Below, piece by piece: positions 29,840-41,123 of a stretch of DNA of 64,000 bases. Under the pieces are notes generated by a model that had not been told where the DNA came from, searched no databases, and saw only the letters and a list, made by a program, of their open reading frames with translations. Numbering within the stretch: position 1 is the first letter of the stretch; each line of letters starts with the position of its first letter. This stretch comes from Panagrolaimus kolymaensis (Eukaryota > Nematoda > Chromadorea > Rhabditida > Panagrolaimidae), in assembly GCA_028622995.1 (NCBI GenBank), contig JAJQJQ010000051.1, positions 124,001 to 188,000 on the forward strand, written 5' to 3'. The translations under genes were made by a program, and so were the position numbers.

Positions 29840-32043
29840 ATGCCACAGTTACTTCATCTTCTTCGATCCGATGATGATCTTCCATTATTTGTTAAACCAA
29901 AAGTGCCGGATTCTTTTTCATTTACTAGGGTTAGTTTTTATTATTTTGTTGTTGTTGGATAATGGCTTCTAATAATAAAAATTCTTTATATTCCAAAATT
30001 GGTTGTTGTTTTTTAACCCATAAAACTTTTTAGTCTTGGAGGTCGCTACATCGAAAACAACGATCATTTATAATAATTTTATGTTTATTTGTACTTTTTG
30101 GTTTTGCTTATACTCAACTTTATTCATTTTCAAATGTTATTGAATCAGTGGAGAATCAAGAAGCCGCGGCAATTGTTGCAAGACATGAACAACAACGAAG
30201 AAGGCATGGAAAAATTATTGATTTTCCTGCTCCAAATGAAAAGGGTTTAGAGCAAGTTGATATACCACCTGAGGTTTGATTAATTTTAAGAAAATTATCT
30301 TTGGAATATAAAGGAAATTAATTATAGGCTCCAAAAGAAGATGGTGAAGATAATGATGTAGCTAGCAAACATGAAAGTGAAGGAGATGTTGCAAAACTTG
30401 AGCAAAATCAGCCTCAACAACAAAAACAAGTTGTGGCTCAACCTGAATTTCCTAAATTTAAAGGTCCACAAAATGATCGACAAAAATCTGTTGTGGCTGC
30501 AATGAAACATGCATGGAAAGGATATCGAGAATTTGCTTGGGGCAAAGATCAACTTATGCCCATTTCACAAAAATCCCAAGAATGGATGAATTGTGGATTA
30601 ACCATTCTTGATTCATTGGATACTTTATTAATTATGGGAATGGATGATGGTAAAAAATTTATATATATATAATTTTCTTTAAAGCTAAAACCAATGAATG
30701 ATGTTTTTCAGAATTTAGTGAAGCTCGACAATGGGTTTCAGAATCCCTTGATTTTGATAAAAATCGTTTCGTCAGCCTTTTTGAAACCACTATTCGCGTT
30801 CTCGGTGGACTTTTAAGCGCATATCATCTCAGTGGAGATAAATTATTCCTTATTAAAGCTGAAGATATTGGAAGTCGTTTAATTGGAGCATTGGATTCTC
30901 CTTCATCCATTCCATTTAGCGATGTTAATTTACAAACTCGAAAAGGCAAACAACCATCATGGGGCGGAGAAAGTTCTTTATCAGAAGTCACATCCATTCA
31001 ATTAGAATTCCGCGATTTAAGTCGAGCAATAAATAATGATACATATGAAAAAGCTGCTTTTAAAGTTTCTGAACATATTCATTCTCTTGGTTGTAAAGAT
31101 CATCAAGGCCTTTGTGGAATGTTTTTATCTCCTATGGATGGGAAATTTAGAAGTAAGTATCTATATACAAAATTTTCGATTGCAAAAAATGCAGAGTCAT
31201 AAAGTTGCAAAGTTTCAAGCAGCAGTGACATTTTATCGCCTGCTTTTATACGGTGTTACAAAACCCAAACTTTTTTATATATTCCAATAAACTGCTTTAA
31301 TTTTTTTAGCTGGGACAACCATAACTCTTGGAGCTCGATCAGATAGTTATTATGAATATTTGCTTAAACAATGGCTTCAAACAGGAAAAACTATTCCATG
31401 GCTTCGAGAAGATTATGAAGAAGCTATGAATGGTGTAAAAAATCTTTTATGGCGTGAATCCATTCCAAATCATTATGGTTATCCTGGTGAATTATTGGGT
31501 GGCAAAACATTTTCCCCAAAAATGGATCATCTTGTTTGTTTCTTAGCTGGCACTCTTGCACTTGGAACTCAAAATGGATTCCAAATAGAACATTTAGAAA
31601 TGGCAAAAAATTTATCTAAATCTTGTCGAGAAATGTATAGCACTTTAACAGGATTAGCTCCAGAAATAGTTTATTTTAATGAACTCCCAGGAAAAAAGGA
31701 AGATATCAGTATTAAACCCTTGGATGCTCATTGTTTATTACGACCTGAAGCATTTGAAGCATGGTTTTATCTTTATCGAACAACCAAAGATAAACAATAT
31801 CAAGAATGGGGTTGGGAAGCGTTTCAAGCTATCGAACAATTTGCAAAAGTTAAAAATGGTTATTCATCTGTGAATAGTGTAAAAAAAATTCCTGTTACAT
31901 ATCGAGATTTAATGGAATCATTTTTTCTTGCTGAAACATTAAAATATCTTTATTTATTATTTTCTGATGATCAAAATGAAATTCCATTGGATAAATATGT
32001 ATTTAATACTGAAGGGCATCCATTACCAATTTATGCTAATTAA
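29840..32043 (+). CDS. MAN1B1: ER mannosyl-oligosaccharide 1,2-alpha-mannosidase (GH47, MAN1B1 type)
   Basis: Type II membrane enzyme that trims Man9GlcNAc2 and helps mark misfolded glycoproteins for ER-associated degradation. Exons 29840-29929, 30034-30273, 30328-30649, 30712-31152, 31310-32043 give 608 residues. Seen: a short cytosolic tail, one membrane anchor (about 41-62), an acidic Gln-rich stem, and a GH47 catalytic domain from about residue 155 with AWKGYREFAWGKDQL, GLTILDSLDTLLIMGM, FETTIRVLGGLLSAYHLSGD, EVTSIQLEFRDLSR, ITLGARSDSYYEYLLKQW, FSPKMDHLVCFLAGTLALGT, LRPEAFEAWFYLYR, MESFFLAETLKYLYLLFSDD and VFNTEGHPLP. These match MAN1B1 rather than Golgi mannosidase I. AATAAA at 32224. 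Confidence 0.95.
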
Positions 32044-32437
32044 TTAAATGGAAAAATTGAATGGAGAAAAACATTTTTATAAAAAAATATGCCAAAGTTA
32101 TTATTAACCTTACTTTCTCGATGTCTTTTTTTATTTTCATCGACTTTTTTGTTTGATTTTGTTTTTATTTTCCGGGTAAATTACAAATGAGTTTATTATA
32201 TATAAAAAAAGTTTTATAATAATAATAAAATAAAATCTTTATTAAAGACAAAAAACAGGCGGAGACGATGGATTCAAATAAAAAATAATCAACAACATGG
32301 TTTTCATTTTTTTTTTACAAATATTAAAAACTTGCTTAAATTTTACCCATTTTTTAAAAATGGCAGTGGTTTCCTTTCTTTGTTTTAATCACTAAAGACC
32401 GCAAACAAACAAACATTTATTTTTGATTCTATGAATT
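32044..32437. other. Convergent intergenic spacer
   Basis: 394 bp between the 3' ends of MAN1B1 and the secreted protein gene on the other strand; poly(A) signals only. Confidence 0.5.
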
Positions 32438-35400
32438 CTATGAATCATAATACATTGAATAATAATCATCGCTACGGCGGAAATTTTTTCTTGGTGGCAC
32501 TGGAGGAGGTTGTGGAGTTGTGGTAATAAGTTTTTTTGATGGCATTGCCGTTGTTGTTCTCGACCATACAGTTGTTGTATCAGTAATCAATGGTCGGTTA
32601 CCTATAGTCGCCTCTGTTGTTGGTGGTGCTGTTGCTGTAGGAACAAATCGACGTTGAAATGCATTTAAAGGTTTTTTATTTATTTCAATTTCAGAATTTA
32701 TTGTTTTTCCTTCTGATGGACGACGAAGAGTTTCCTCAACATTTATTGCACTTCCATATTCAACAGGTTCAGTATCAATGGATGAAGAAATTTCCGGGGT
32801 TTCATCCACAGAAAATGATAATTCTGGAAGTGGAGGTTCTTCTTTTTTTGGAATTTTTGGTGTTTCAACAAGCCCCGATGTTACAGACTTTGGTGTCTCA
32901 GAAACCACTGATTTTCCGCCATTTATAGTTTCTTCAATATTAATCGTTTCAGCTCCATCGTAATCATAATCAATTGATTTTGGAGTTTTATCCACCGAAG
33001 TATAATAATCAGTTCCAGAAGAATCAATGCTAGTTGCAACATTTATTGCTTTTAATCCATTTCCTCCGCCACCATTGGAAGAGGACGAAGAAGAAATACT
33101 ATTACTTCCTCCATCAATTTCATTAGTAAAATCAATGCCCAAATCTCCATCACTCGGTAAAACCGACATAGAATTAGATGTTGTGGGTTTCTTTCCAACT
33201 CCGCCATTTGAAATGGCTTTACCTAGTAAACCTTGAATATTGCCACCGATCCCACCACCGCCGCCGCCACCTGCATTTCCAACATATTGCTCGATAAGAT
33301 CGGGATTTTCTAATAATTCTCCAATAATATCCAATCCTTTAGGATCATGGAGTAGCGATAAAGCTGTCTATAAAAAGTGAACACGCAAATTAATAAAATT
33401 ATATGAGCAGCAAAAAAAAGTAAAGAAAAAAGCAAATGATTTTTTTTTCAAAGAAATTTTCAAATTTTTCTAAGCTACAATAAATTTCAAATCACAATTT
33501 CAAGGTGGAAAAAAGTAATATAAAAGCAGTCGAGAAAAAAAAAACTAAAAAGCTAACTAACAATCTAACATACTTGAAAATTGGAAAACATTTCACTTTT
33601 TTTAAATTGGTCCACCGCTTTATAAATATCTCCACAATTTAATCGATTACAAATTCCAATAAAAGGAAGTTCGGGGATTTTAGGTTCATCAAATCCATTA
33701 TTTCCTGATTTAATTAAAGATTCAAATATTTTTGCAAAATCAAAATTATTAGCGCTTCCTCCTTCAGCTGCAGTTGCTGGAGCAGCTTGAGGTTGAGTCG
33801 AAACTTTTTCAAACCCTTGTTTACGCTTTTCATTAACAAAACGAAAAACTTCTGTTAGCATTCCTTTTGGACCAAATAGGGTTGATTTCCATTCATCATT
33901 TAATGGAGGAAGTTTGGAATCTAAAATTAAATGCAAAAAATTTATAAATGGAATTGTTTTTGTTGTTGGATAAAAGTTTTTAAAAAAAACCTGGTTGGGC
34001 AATTGCAGCGGGAACAGAATCAATATTAAATCCATCCATCGATGATGAGGATGATGGTTCATCAAATTGAATCTAAAAGTAAAATGTTTGGATTTGCGCA
34101 ATTAATTTTTGATGTTTTTGTGTTTCTTAACTAAACTCATAAAGAAAAGAAAATTCTGCTATTTTTTTCTCGATTCAAATCACAAAACAAAAAATTGCAA
34201 GACTTTGAAAATCTTACAGTAACGAAAATTTTTAGATGGCGATGATTTTGAAAAAATGTTTTATATTACATTTTAATTTGCTCATTTTTAAAATGTTTGT
34301 AGGTAGGCTTTACTTTACCTTTTTTTGTAAATTAATAAACAAAACTTCGATGTTATTAAAAAAATCTTTCAATTGCGATTCACACACTTTTTTGGATTCT
34401 AACTTTGATGTTTTTTGCTTCCGTTTTTTCTAATCCTATTTTTGTTTATCCCCAAACTTATTGCATCTTTTTGCCATATTTTATTGGCTCAAAAAAAAGT
34501 ACCATCCCAAAAATGACCTCTTTTTTGTTTGACTGTCTTTCCTTTTTCCCCTCTCGTTTACTTTCTCTTTTATTATTTTGCCATTCTTCTTCCACAATTT
34601 TTTTTTGTTAACTTGACTGACTCATTCATTCAAATCCAACTTACCGCTTTTCCAGCTTCCTCGGTTTTTGCTGCAGATATTCGAGACATAATTTTTTCTT
34701 CGCCTGTATTTAATCTTTTTTCTCCTCCTCCTCCTTCAAAATTTATCCTTCTTTCATTATCAAATTTTTCACCATATAATTGTTGCTTTTCTTGATTATT
34801 TGCATCGTTAGTAGCTTGTTCGCTTGCTTTTGATATTAAATGAAATAATGATGAAATAATATCATTTTTCTCAAAAAATCTATTTAAAATTGATAGAAAA
34901 TTTCCGCCATCTAAAAATTTAATTTTTAATAGAAACTTTAAAGATTTTTGTTGCTTCGCAAAATTTTTTTTCAATTTTTAACATTGAATGCAATACGTAG
35001 CTTCCCCTTAATAACTTGAATTCTCAACACGAATGAACATAGTTTTGGCGCCCACGCTGCATCTGTTCGTCTTCCTCGACTTGCTGCTGCTGCCTTTTTT
35101 TGCGCGCGTCCTCCTTGCTTTTGCTTCATTCAGCATTGGTTCGTCCGGAGTATTTCAGCCGCTTGCGCTATTTTTTTTATTTTGGCGCTATTTTATTTTT
35201 TCAGTTTTTTTCTCGATGCAATGTAATTTCAATATTCGATATATATAAATATTGTTATTGTAATTGTTAAAAACTTAACTTTTCTATCGCTTCTTCGCGA
35301 TAAAGTATTATTCTAATAACCTTTACTATCCCATCCGTTTATTTTCTTACACGAATCGTTTTTGTTTTGTTAATCGAGTTTATAAACTATCGAACTTGTT

Positions 35401-36719
35401 TCTAAATTTTCCCTTTTTTTAAGCCCGTTCTCTCAACCTACTTCAAAGTCTCATTATGGCTGGAGGAAAAGGAAAAGCAGGAAAAGATAGCGGCAAAGCC
35501 AAATCAAAGCAAATTTCTCGAAGTGCTCGTGCTGGCCTTCAATTCCCTGTTGGGCGTATTCATCGCTTCTTGAAACAACGTACAACCTCTCACGGTCGTG
35601 TTGGTGGCGCAGCTGCCGTATATTCCGCTGCTATCCTTGAATACCTTACTGCTGAAGTTTTGGAATTGGCAGGAAATGCATCAAAAGATCTCAAAGTGAA
35701 ACGTATCACTCCAAGACATCTTCATCTTGCTATTCGTGGTGATGAAGAATTGGATACATTGATCAAGGCTACCATTGCTGGTGGTGGTGTCATTCCTCAC
35801 ATTCATCGTTATTTGATGAATAAGAAGAATCAAGGTGGCACCCCTGTTGGTCCTGGTCAAAAAACTCCCCAATAATTATGAATGATGTTTGCCTATTTTC
35901 TAAGTTTCCATTTCTTATTTCATTATTTACAACTTTTTTTTTCACCCTTTATATTGTATTCCAAAATTGGATCTCTCATTTCTTTTATTTTTTAATTGTT
36001 TTTCTTTATTTATTGTTTTGTATAATTTTGAAATAAAATGTAAAAATTGAAGACTTGTTTGTGATTCATTATGATTACGTCGTCGGGGATTTGCTTATTT
36101 GGGATAAACTAGTATCGAAACGGGAATAATTGTTACGCGATTGCTTTGATTTGGTTTGATTAGTTTTGAATGAAACTTGCGTAAAAATTATTAGTTTTTG
36201 TCACCTTCGTTATTAACTTTAGTAACCAAAGCTGATGATGCATCTTTGAAACAACATTTTTGGCGGGCTTTTTATATTTGGTTGGATGGTTGCCAAATGC
36301 CGTTGTTGTTGATCAAAAGCAACGATGCAAAAAAAAAGAAGAAAGAAACAACAAACGAATGCTGGGAAAAATGGAGGGAATGGTGGCGCCATTATTTAAG
36401 GGACTAGCTTTTTTCAATTATTTTTTTATGCAAATCTAATAAACAAACCTGGAGTTGGTGATGGTGGAGGCGGCAGTGGCGGCGATGGCAATGTTTGATC
36501 AGCTCCAATTGCTGCCATGGCTGGTAATTGAGGTTGTTGGGGTACATTTTCAAATGAATATGCAAGTTTTCCTATTGGTTTTAAATCTTCATTGATTCCT
36601 ATATTTTCTATTGGACCTCTTGGAGCTGCATGATTGCATGGAATAAAAGTTGAAAGAATAATAATAATTATGCTATTGCTTATAAAGCAACATATCGAAT
36701 AATTATGTACATACAACAT
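32438..36719 (-). CDS. Secreted low-complexity protein A, unknown function
   Basis: Exons 36449-36719, 34645-34910, 33991-34072, 33574-33920, 32438-33367 agree in phase and give 631 residues. I do not recognise the gene. Seen: a hydrophobic signal sequence (residues about 8-30), a Pro-rich stretch, a helical segment ([14 protein letters not shown]), then a small domain with two cysteines (C297, C302; ICNRLNC) followed by [25 protein letters not shown] and LENPDLI. After it come Gly runs and long Ser/Thr/Glu/Pro-rich sequence ending [16 protein letters not shown]. The cysteine/DPK/NP block recurs in the neighbouring gene at 38265-41123, so the two are paralogs. The first intron (34911-36448) contains the H2A.Z gene on the other strand. 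Likely extracellular; possibly cuticle- or matrix-related, which is a guess. Confidence 0.75.
35456..35875 (+). CDS. htz-1: Histone variant H2A.Z
   Basis: Intronless, 139 residues. Replaces H2A in nucleosomes near promoters. The N terminus [19 protein letters not shown], the L1 region [10 protein letters not shown], the acidic-patch helix [20 protein letters not shown] and the H2A.Z-specific C-terminal docking region [20 protein letters not shown] separate it from canonical H2A. The worm-type tail [12 protein letters not shown] follows. GGAAAVYS replaces the common GATAAVYS. An AATAAA at 36032 and no visible histone stem-loop agree with a polyadenylated replication-independent variant. It lies inside an intron of a minus-strand gene. 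A TTTTTTTAAG acceptor-like site about 30 nt before the ATG may be for trans-splicing. Confidence 0.97.
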   Translation: MAGGKGKAGKDSGKAKSKQISRSARAGLQFPVGRIHRFLKQRTTSHGRVGGAAAVYSAAILEYLTAEVLELAGNASKDLKVKRITPRHLHLAIRGDEELDTLIKATIAGGGVIPHIHRYLMNKKNQGGTPVGPGQKTPQ

Positions 36720-38264
36720 TCGTCCATAAACAAAGCTTGTATTTTATTATTAAAGGTTTAAAAATTTGGATAAATTAATATCTAAAAATTTATGGGATTA
36801 CATATAAATGGAAAAGGCACGATTCAAACTGCATTTAATTTTTCGTGATAAATTTTAACTTCAATAATTAGCTAACGATGTTGCTGATTAATAACAAAAT
36901 GGACAAATGTATGCTAATATGATTATGTAAGGAGGATTCAAAGAAATGATAAAAGCAACAAACAAAAAAATAATAGAAAGATTCTAAAAGCAAAAGCAAA
37001 ACCACAAAAATTGATTAACTTGGGGAATCACAAAAAAAAGCTAGGAAGAAAAAGAGCAAGGATTAACACTTTTAGAAGCTCATAGAAATTTCATAAAGTC
37101 GCTGATTTACTGATTTCAATGGAAACCCATAAATCGATGAGATATGAAGGATAAATAACCATCATCATAGCCAAGAAGGATGGATGGATACCAGCGGATT
37201 TCTTTCACCATTTTTTTTCTTCTTCTTTTCTTTCCTCCTCGAAAAGCTGTAGCTGGCTGCTGCTTCAGCATTAAAGGCGTCGTCGTCGTCACAGTGGTTT
37301 GAAGCAACGATAAAAACCTTCATTTTTCTTGTTACAGCAATGGCGGCGGCGGCAATAACGTTGAATATAATAATAAAACTAGTTTAAAGATGAGCCAAAA
37401 AAAGAATGGAAAAAAAGAAGAAAGTTTCTTTTTCTTCAAAAATATCATCTTTTTTTGCATATTGTTTTTGAGATATGCATATGTATCCTTGAAATTATTC
37501 ATTGATCCATGGATATGGATATCCATCTTTGAGGGGAAGAAAAAATAGAAAAGTACATACAAAACAGAAAAAAATTTTTTTGTGGAGGTTAAAAGTTGCA
37601 ACGAAATCGCTATATTAAAAAAAGTGGTTTTTTTAAAGAAAAATGAAAAAACAAGTAATTGCGTGCGTTATTACTCATCATCATCAGAAGAAATAAAAAA
37701 AATGAATGAAACAATTTGACGACTTTGCTTCCAAAAAAGAGAGATAATAGTAGTAATGATGAATGAAGGAATAATAAAATTAAAGATTGGGTAATTAACT
37801 AACTTGCATAATTGATTTATATTCGATGATTACGTCCTCCTCCTCCCAAAATGATAAAATACATAAATAGAAGGGTTTTTGATCTTTTGGCTTCCATGAT
37901 TTCGAATAGAGATAAATTAAAGCTTATGCTTCTCAAAATTTGTGAATGCACTGTTAATCTTTCCAAATCTTCGAATAAAACGTTCTTGCCCTCGTCTGCT
38001 ATTAATGTTTTTTAGCTTTAGCAAATTACTGTAGCCATTATGTTTGCTCATTTTCTTGGAATATTTTAAAAATAAATTTTATTCAATGTGAATATTTACA
38101 TACATACAAACAAAAACTTGTTAAAAATGTAAAACTTTAGTACATAATAAAATTGCATTCAAAAAACAAAAAATAAACCCGTGTAAAAAAAGTTTTTTTT
38201 AATAAAGTGGAATTAGAAAAATTATTCTGCGAACATAAACATTCAAAAAATAGGAAAGTTATTA
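36720..38264. other. Intergenic region between secreted protein genes A and B
   Basis: 1.5 kb, AT-rich, with short GC-richer stretches near 37250 and 37340. It should contain the promoter of gene A and the 3' UTR of gene B. No gene recognised. Confidence 0.55.
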
Positions 38265-41123
38265 TTACCCAAGAAGGCTCAGGCAATTGAGAGGAGTAAA
38301 ATTACTTCCACCGCTGCCACTTCCTCCTCTTCCACGTTGTTTTGAAGAAGATGATGAATAAATTGAAGCTTTGCTACTGGATTCTGATGAATTAAGATTA
38401 TCATAATAATCTCCACCACCATCAGTATTAGCAGGATTAGGAATATTTGGAAAATTGGAATTTGAATTATATCTTTTTGGAGTTTCAGTTGTGTATGGTA
38501 TTGGAGTAGCCATTCGAGACATTTGTTCATAATAATTTGCATCTCTTTTATTTCTGGGTTTTAAAATATCCAAAAAATTAATATATCTTCTTGGTCGAGT
38601 TATTATTACTGAATTCGTTGATGGCCTCAATGGTTGTTGTTGTTGCATTGGTGGTGGAGGAGGAGCTTTAGCTGTAGGTCGTTGAATTACTGGAATTATA
38701 GGAGAAGTCGAAATATGTGAAGTTGGAATATGTATTGGTGTTGTGGAAATATGTCTTTCACCATCTCTGTCATCATTAATATTACCCATAGAAGGAGTAA
38801 TTATTTTTTTATCCGTGGTTGTAAAATAATGTGAATGATTTATTTCATTTCCATTATTTCCACGGTTATCATTATTATTATTATTATTATTTTGAGGCAT
38901 AATAATTGACGATGATGGCCTTGAAATAGAAATTAATGAATCACTTGAAGATAAAACAGGATTTTTATGTGTTGACCATGTTCGTGATCCCATCATAGAT
39001 TGTTGTTGGGAGGAGGATGTGTATGTTGAACGTCCTATTGGCCGAATAGCTCGAGATATATGTTGAATTATTGATGGATCATCATCCATTGCATTTTGAA
39101 AAATTCTATCTTTTTGTTTTGCAATGGAAGAAGAAGAAGTAGCAGCAGGTGATGAAGATGGGGAAGAAGCGGAATCCATCGCTGTTGCTGTCATTGATGG
39201 TGAAGCAGATATTGATGGGGAAGCTGGAGAACTCTCTTCCATAATCATACTTCCTCCTTCACCATTTTTACTTTTAGATGGTTCAACAACATTAAAAAAT
39301 TTATCTATCACTTGAAAACCTTGTGAAAACATTCGACATTGGGATTCGCTTAAACCTTGTTCTCGACAAACTGATATAACGGCTTCGGGATTACTAAAAA
39401 AGATTGAAGCTAATTATTTAATTGGATTAAAATATTGCGCAATATTTTTTTTAGTTTTTTTTATGGAGCAATGGAAGGAATGGAAAAATATATTTTAGTT
39501 ATAGCATGCTTTTGGAAGTTCATTGAAGGATAAAATTTTAGTCCAAGAAAGAAAGAAAAATATCTAATAAAACTTTTGGAGCAAGAAAACAAGGCTGGCA
39601 GCAAACGTACATTTGTGTCCATGCACATGGACATATAAGACGCCGATATTTAAAAAAATTTTGTGCAGCACAAAATTCCTCACTTTTTTGAAAAAGTGTC
39701 TCTTTTGCCATTTTTTTCAATTGATTTTTTTGGCAAAAGAGACACTTTTTCAAAAAAGTGAGGAATTTTGTGCTGCACAAAATTTTTTTAAATATCGGCG
39801 TCTTATATGTACATTTGGATGGCAAAAATTTTTTTTGAGAAAATATGATTTCTGTAATATTTTATAGTTGGAAATGTATAAAATAGAGGAAAAATATTCA
39901 TAAAGTTAATTTTTGACGATGTCCATTTGAACGTACTCGTGTCCATCGAAACGTACAGTTGTCCATTCAAATGGACGACTGTACGTTTCGATGGACAACG
40001 GTACGTTTGAATGGCAGCATGCGACATTCGAACGTACAAAAAATTTTTTTTAAAAAATTAATTTTTTTGATATGAAGATATCCATAATACATGATGACCA
40101 ATAAATCCCAAAAATCCATAAAATTAATCAGAATAATTAATTTTTAACAAAAAAAATTTTTGTACGTTCGAATGTCGCATGCTGCCATTCAAACGTACCG
40201 TTGTCCATCGAAACGTACAGTCGTCCATTTGAATGGACAACTGTACGTTTCGATGGACACGAGTACGTTCAAATGGACATCGTCAAAAATTAACTTTATG
40301 AATATTTTTCCTCTATTTTATACATTTCCAACTATAAAATATTACAGAAATCATATTTTCTCAAAAAAAATTTTTGCCATCCAAATGTACATATGTCCAT
40401 GTGCATGGACACGAATGTACGTTTGCTGCCAGCCTTGCAAGAAAACTCTTCCAAAAAATTACTAAAATCAAAGCAAATTTAAGTAAACAAAAGTCTTTTT
40501 TAGCAATCAAAGTTTTCATTTTTTTCAGAGTTTTTTATCTTTGATAAATAAGTTCCAGAAAAATTTTAAAAACAAATTTATTTTTCTAACTTACTTGGTA
40601 ATGGTTTTTCTTAATTTAGGATCTGACACTAGTTGAGCCGCAAGATTAAGATTAGCAAAATTTTGATTATGCTTAAAATTATGAGCCGAGCATGCAATAA
40701 ATTTGCATATTTGTGAATTTCCTCGACAAATTGGTGCTTCTCGAATAGCAACTGCATCTTCTTGAACGCCCAATGCTGCTTTTTGATGGGAATCTGAGGG
40801 TAGTGTTTCATCTATGGTTCCTTGTTTGGGAATCATAGAATTATCTCGAATTGGCGCAGATGTATCAAATATGGGTTTAACAAGTTGTAAGGCGCCTTGA
40901 ATTAAATCATCGAGTGAAACTGAAAGAAAAAAAAAGTAAGAAAAAAGAGTAAAAAATTTTTAGAAGAAAAAAAGACGGCCCAAAGCTTTGAATATTGTTT
41001 CCCCGGAAAAGAAATACATAGCTTACCTTGTCTTTTCCTCCTCGAATGTTGGCGGCTACCGTAACAATTATTAAAACTCAAAAATATTAATAATAATAAA
41101 ATAATAATAAATTTCCATTTCAT
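38265..41123 (-). CDS. Secreted low-complexity protein B, paralog of protein A, unknown function
   Basis: Exons 41027-41123, 40595-40919, 38265-39393 give 516 residues. A clear signal peptide (residues 1-21, KFIIILLLLIFLSF) is followed by a furin-like site RRKR at 27-30. A cysteine domain follows (C97, C104, C109, C150, C159) with NFANLNLAAQLVSDPK and NNPEAVISVC, matching the ALSLLHDPK...ENPDLI block of protein A. The rest is Ser/Thr/Pro-rich with polyasparagine (ATT repeats in the DNA near 38875), polyproline and a dibasic RNKRDANYYEQM, similar to [11 protein letters not shown] in protein A. A TTTTAG acceptor lies 2 nt before the ATG. Intron 2 holds a nested transposon. Likely secreted and proteolytically processed; function unknown. 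Confidence 0.78.
39581..39590. repeat. 10-bp target-site duplication, left copy
   Basis: GCAAGAAAAC directly left of the foldback element; an identical 10-mer lies at 40437-40446. Confidence 0.9.
39591..40436. mobile_element. Foldback (long terminal inverted repeat) DNA transposon, non-autonomous, MULE-like
   Basis: Arms of about 287 bp start AAGGCTGGCAGCAAACGTAC and end with the reverse complement; they are almost identical and separated by about 100 bp of AT-rich spacer (40051-40149). The element is flanked by a perfect 10-bp duplication (GCAAGAAAAC at 39581-39590 and 40437-40446). No transposase ORF. Duplications of 8-11 bp with long inverted arms are typical of Mutator-like elements, so I infer that superfamily. 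The arms contain repeated GTCCAT and ACGTAC motifs arranged as smaller palindromes. The left arm is interrupted by a nested MITE. The whole element sits in an intron of secreted gene B. Confidence 0.88.
39636..39806. mobile_element. Nested palindromic MITE with TA duplication (Tc1/mariner-like)
   Basis: 171 bp, almost a perfect palindrome with arms of about 75 bp starting TAAGACGCCGATATT, flanked by TA at 39634-39635 and 39807-39808. The right arm of the host element preserves the uninterrupted sequence (GGACATATGTACATTTGG in complement), so insertion point and single-TA empty site are shown directly. A TA duplication points to the Tc1/mariner superfamily. Confidence 0.9.
40437..40446. repeat. 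10-bp target-site duplication, right copy
   Basis: GCAAGAAAAC directly right of the foldback element, identical to 39581-39590. Confidence 0.9.

Noticed and set aside
38870..38895. ATT repeat as a standalone microsatellite
   Set aside because: It is coding: it encodes a polyasparagine run in secreted protein B.
39538..40465. Several ORFs of 78-101 residues that appear on both strands
   Set aside because: They are translations of the foldback element and nested MITE; identical peptides appear on both strands because of the palindrome.
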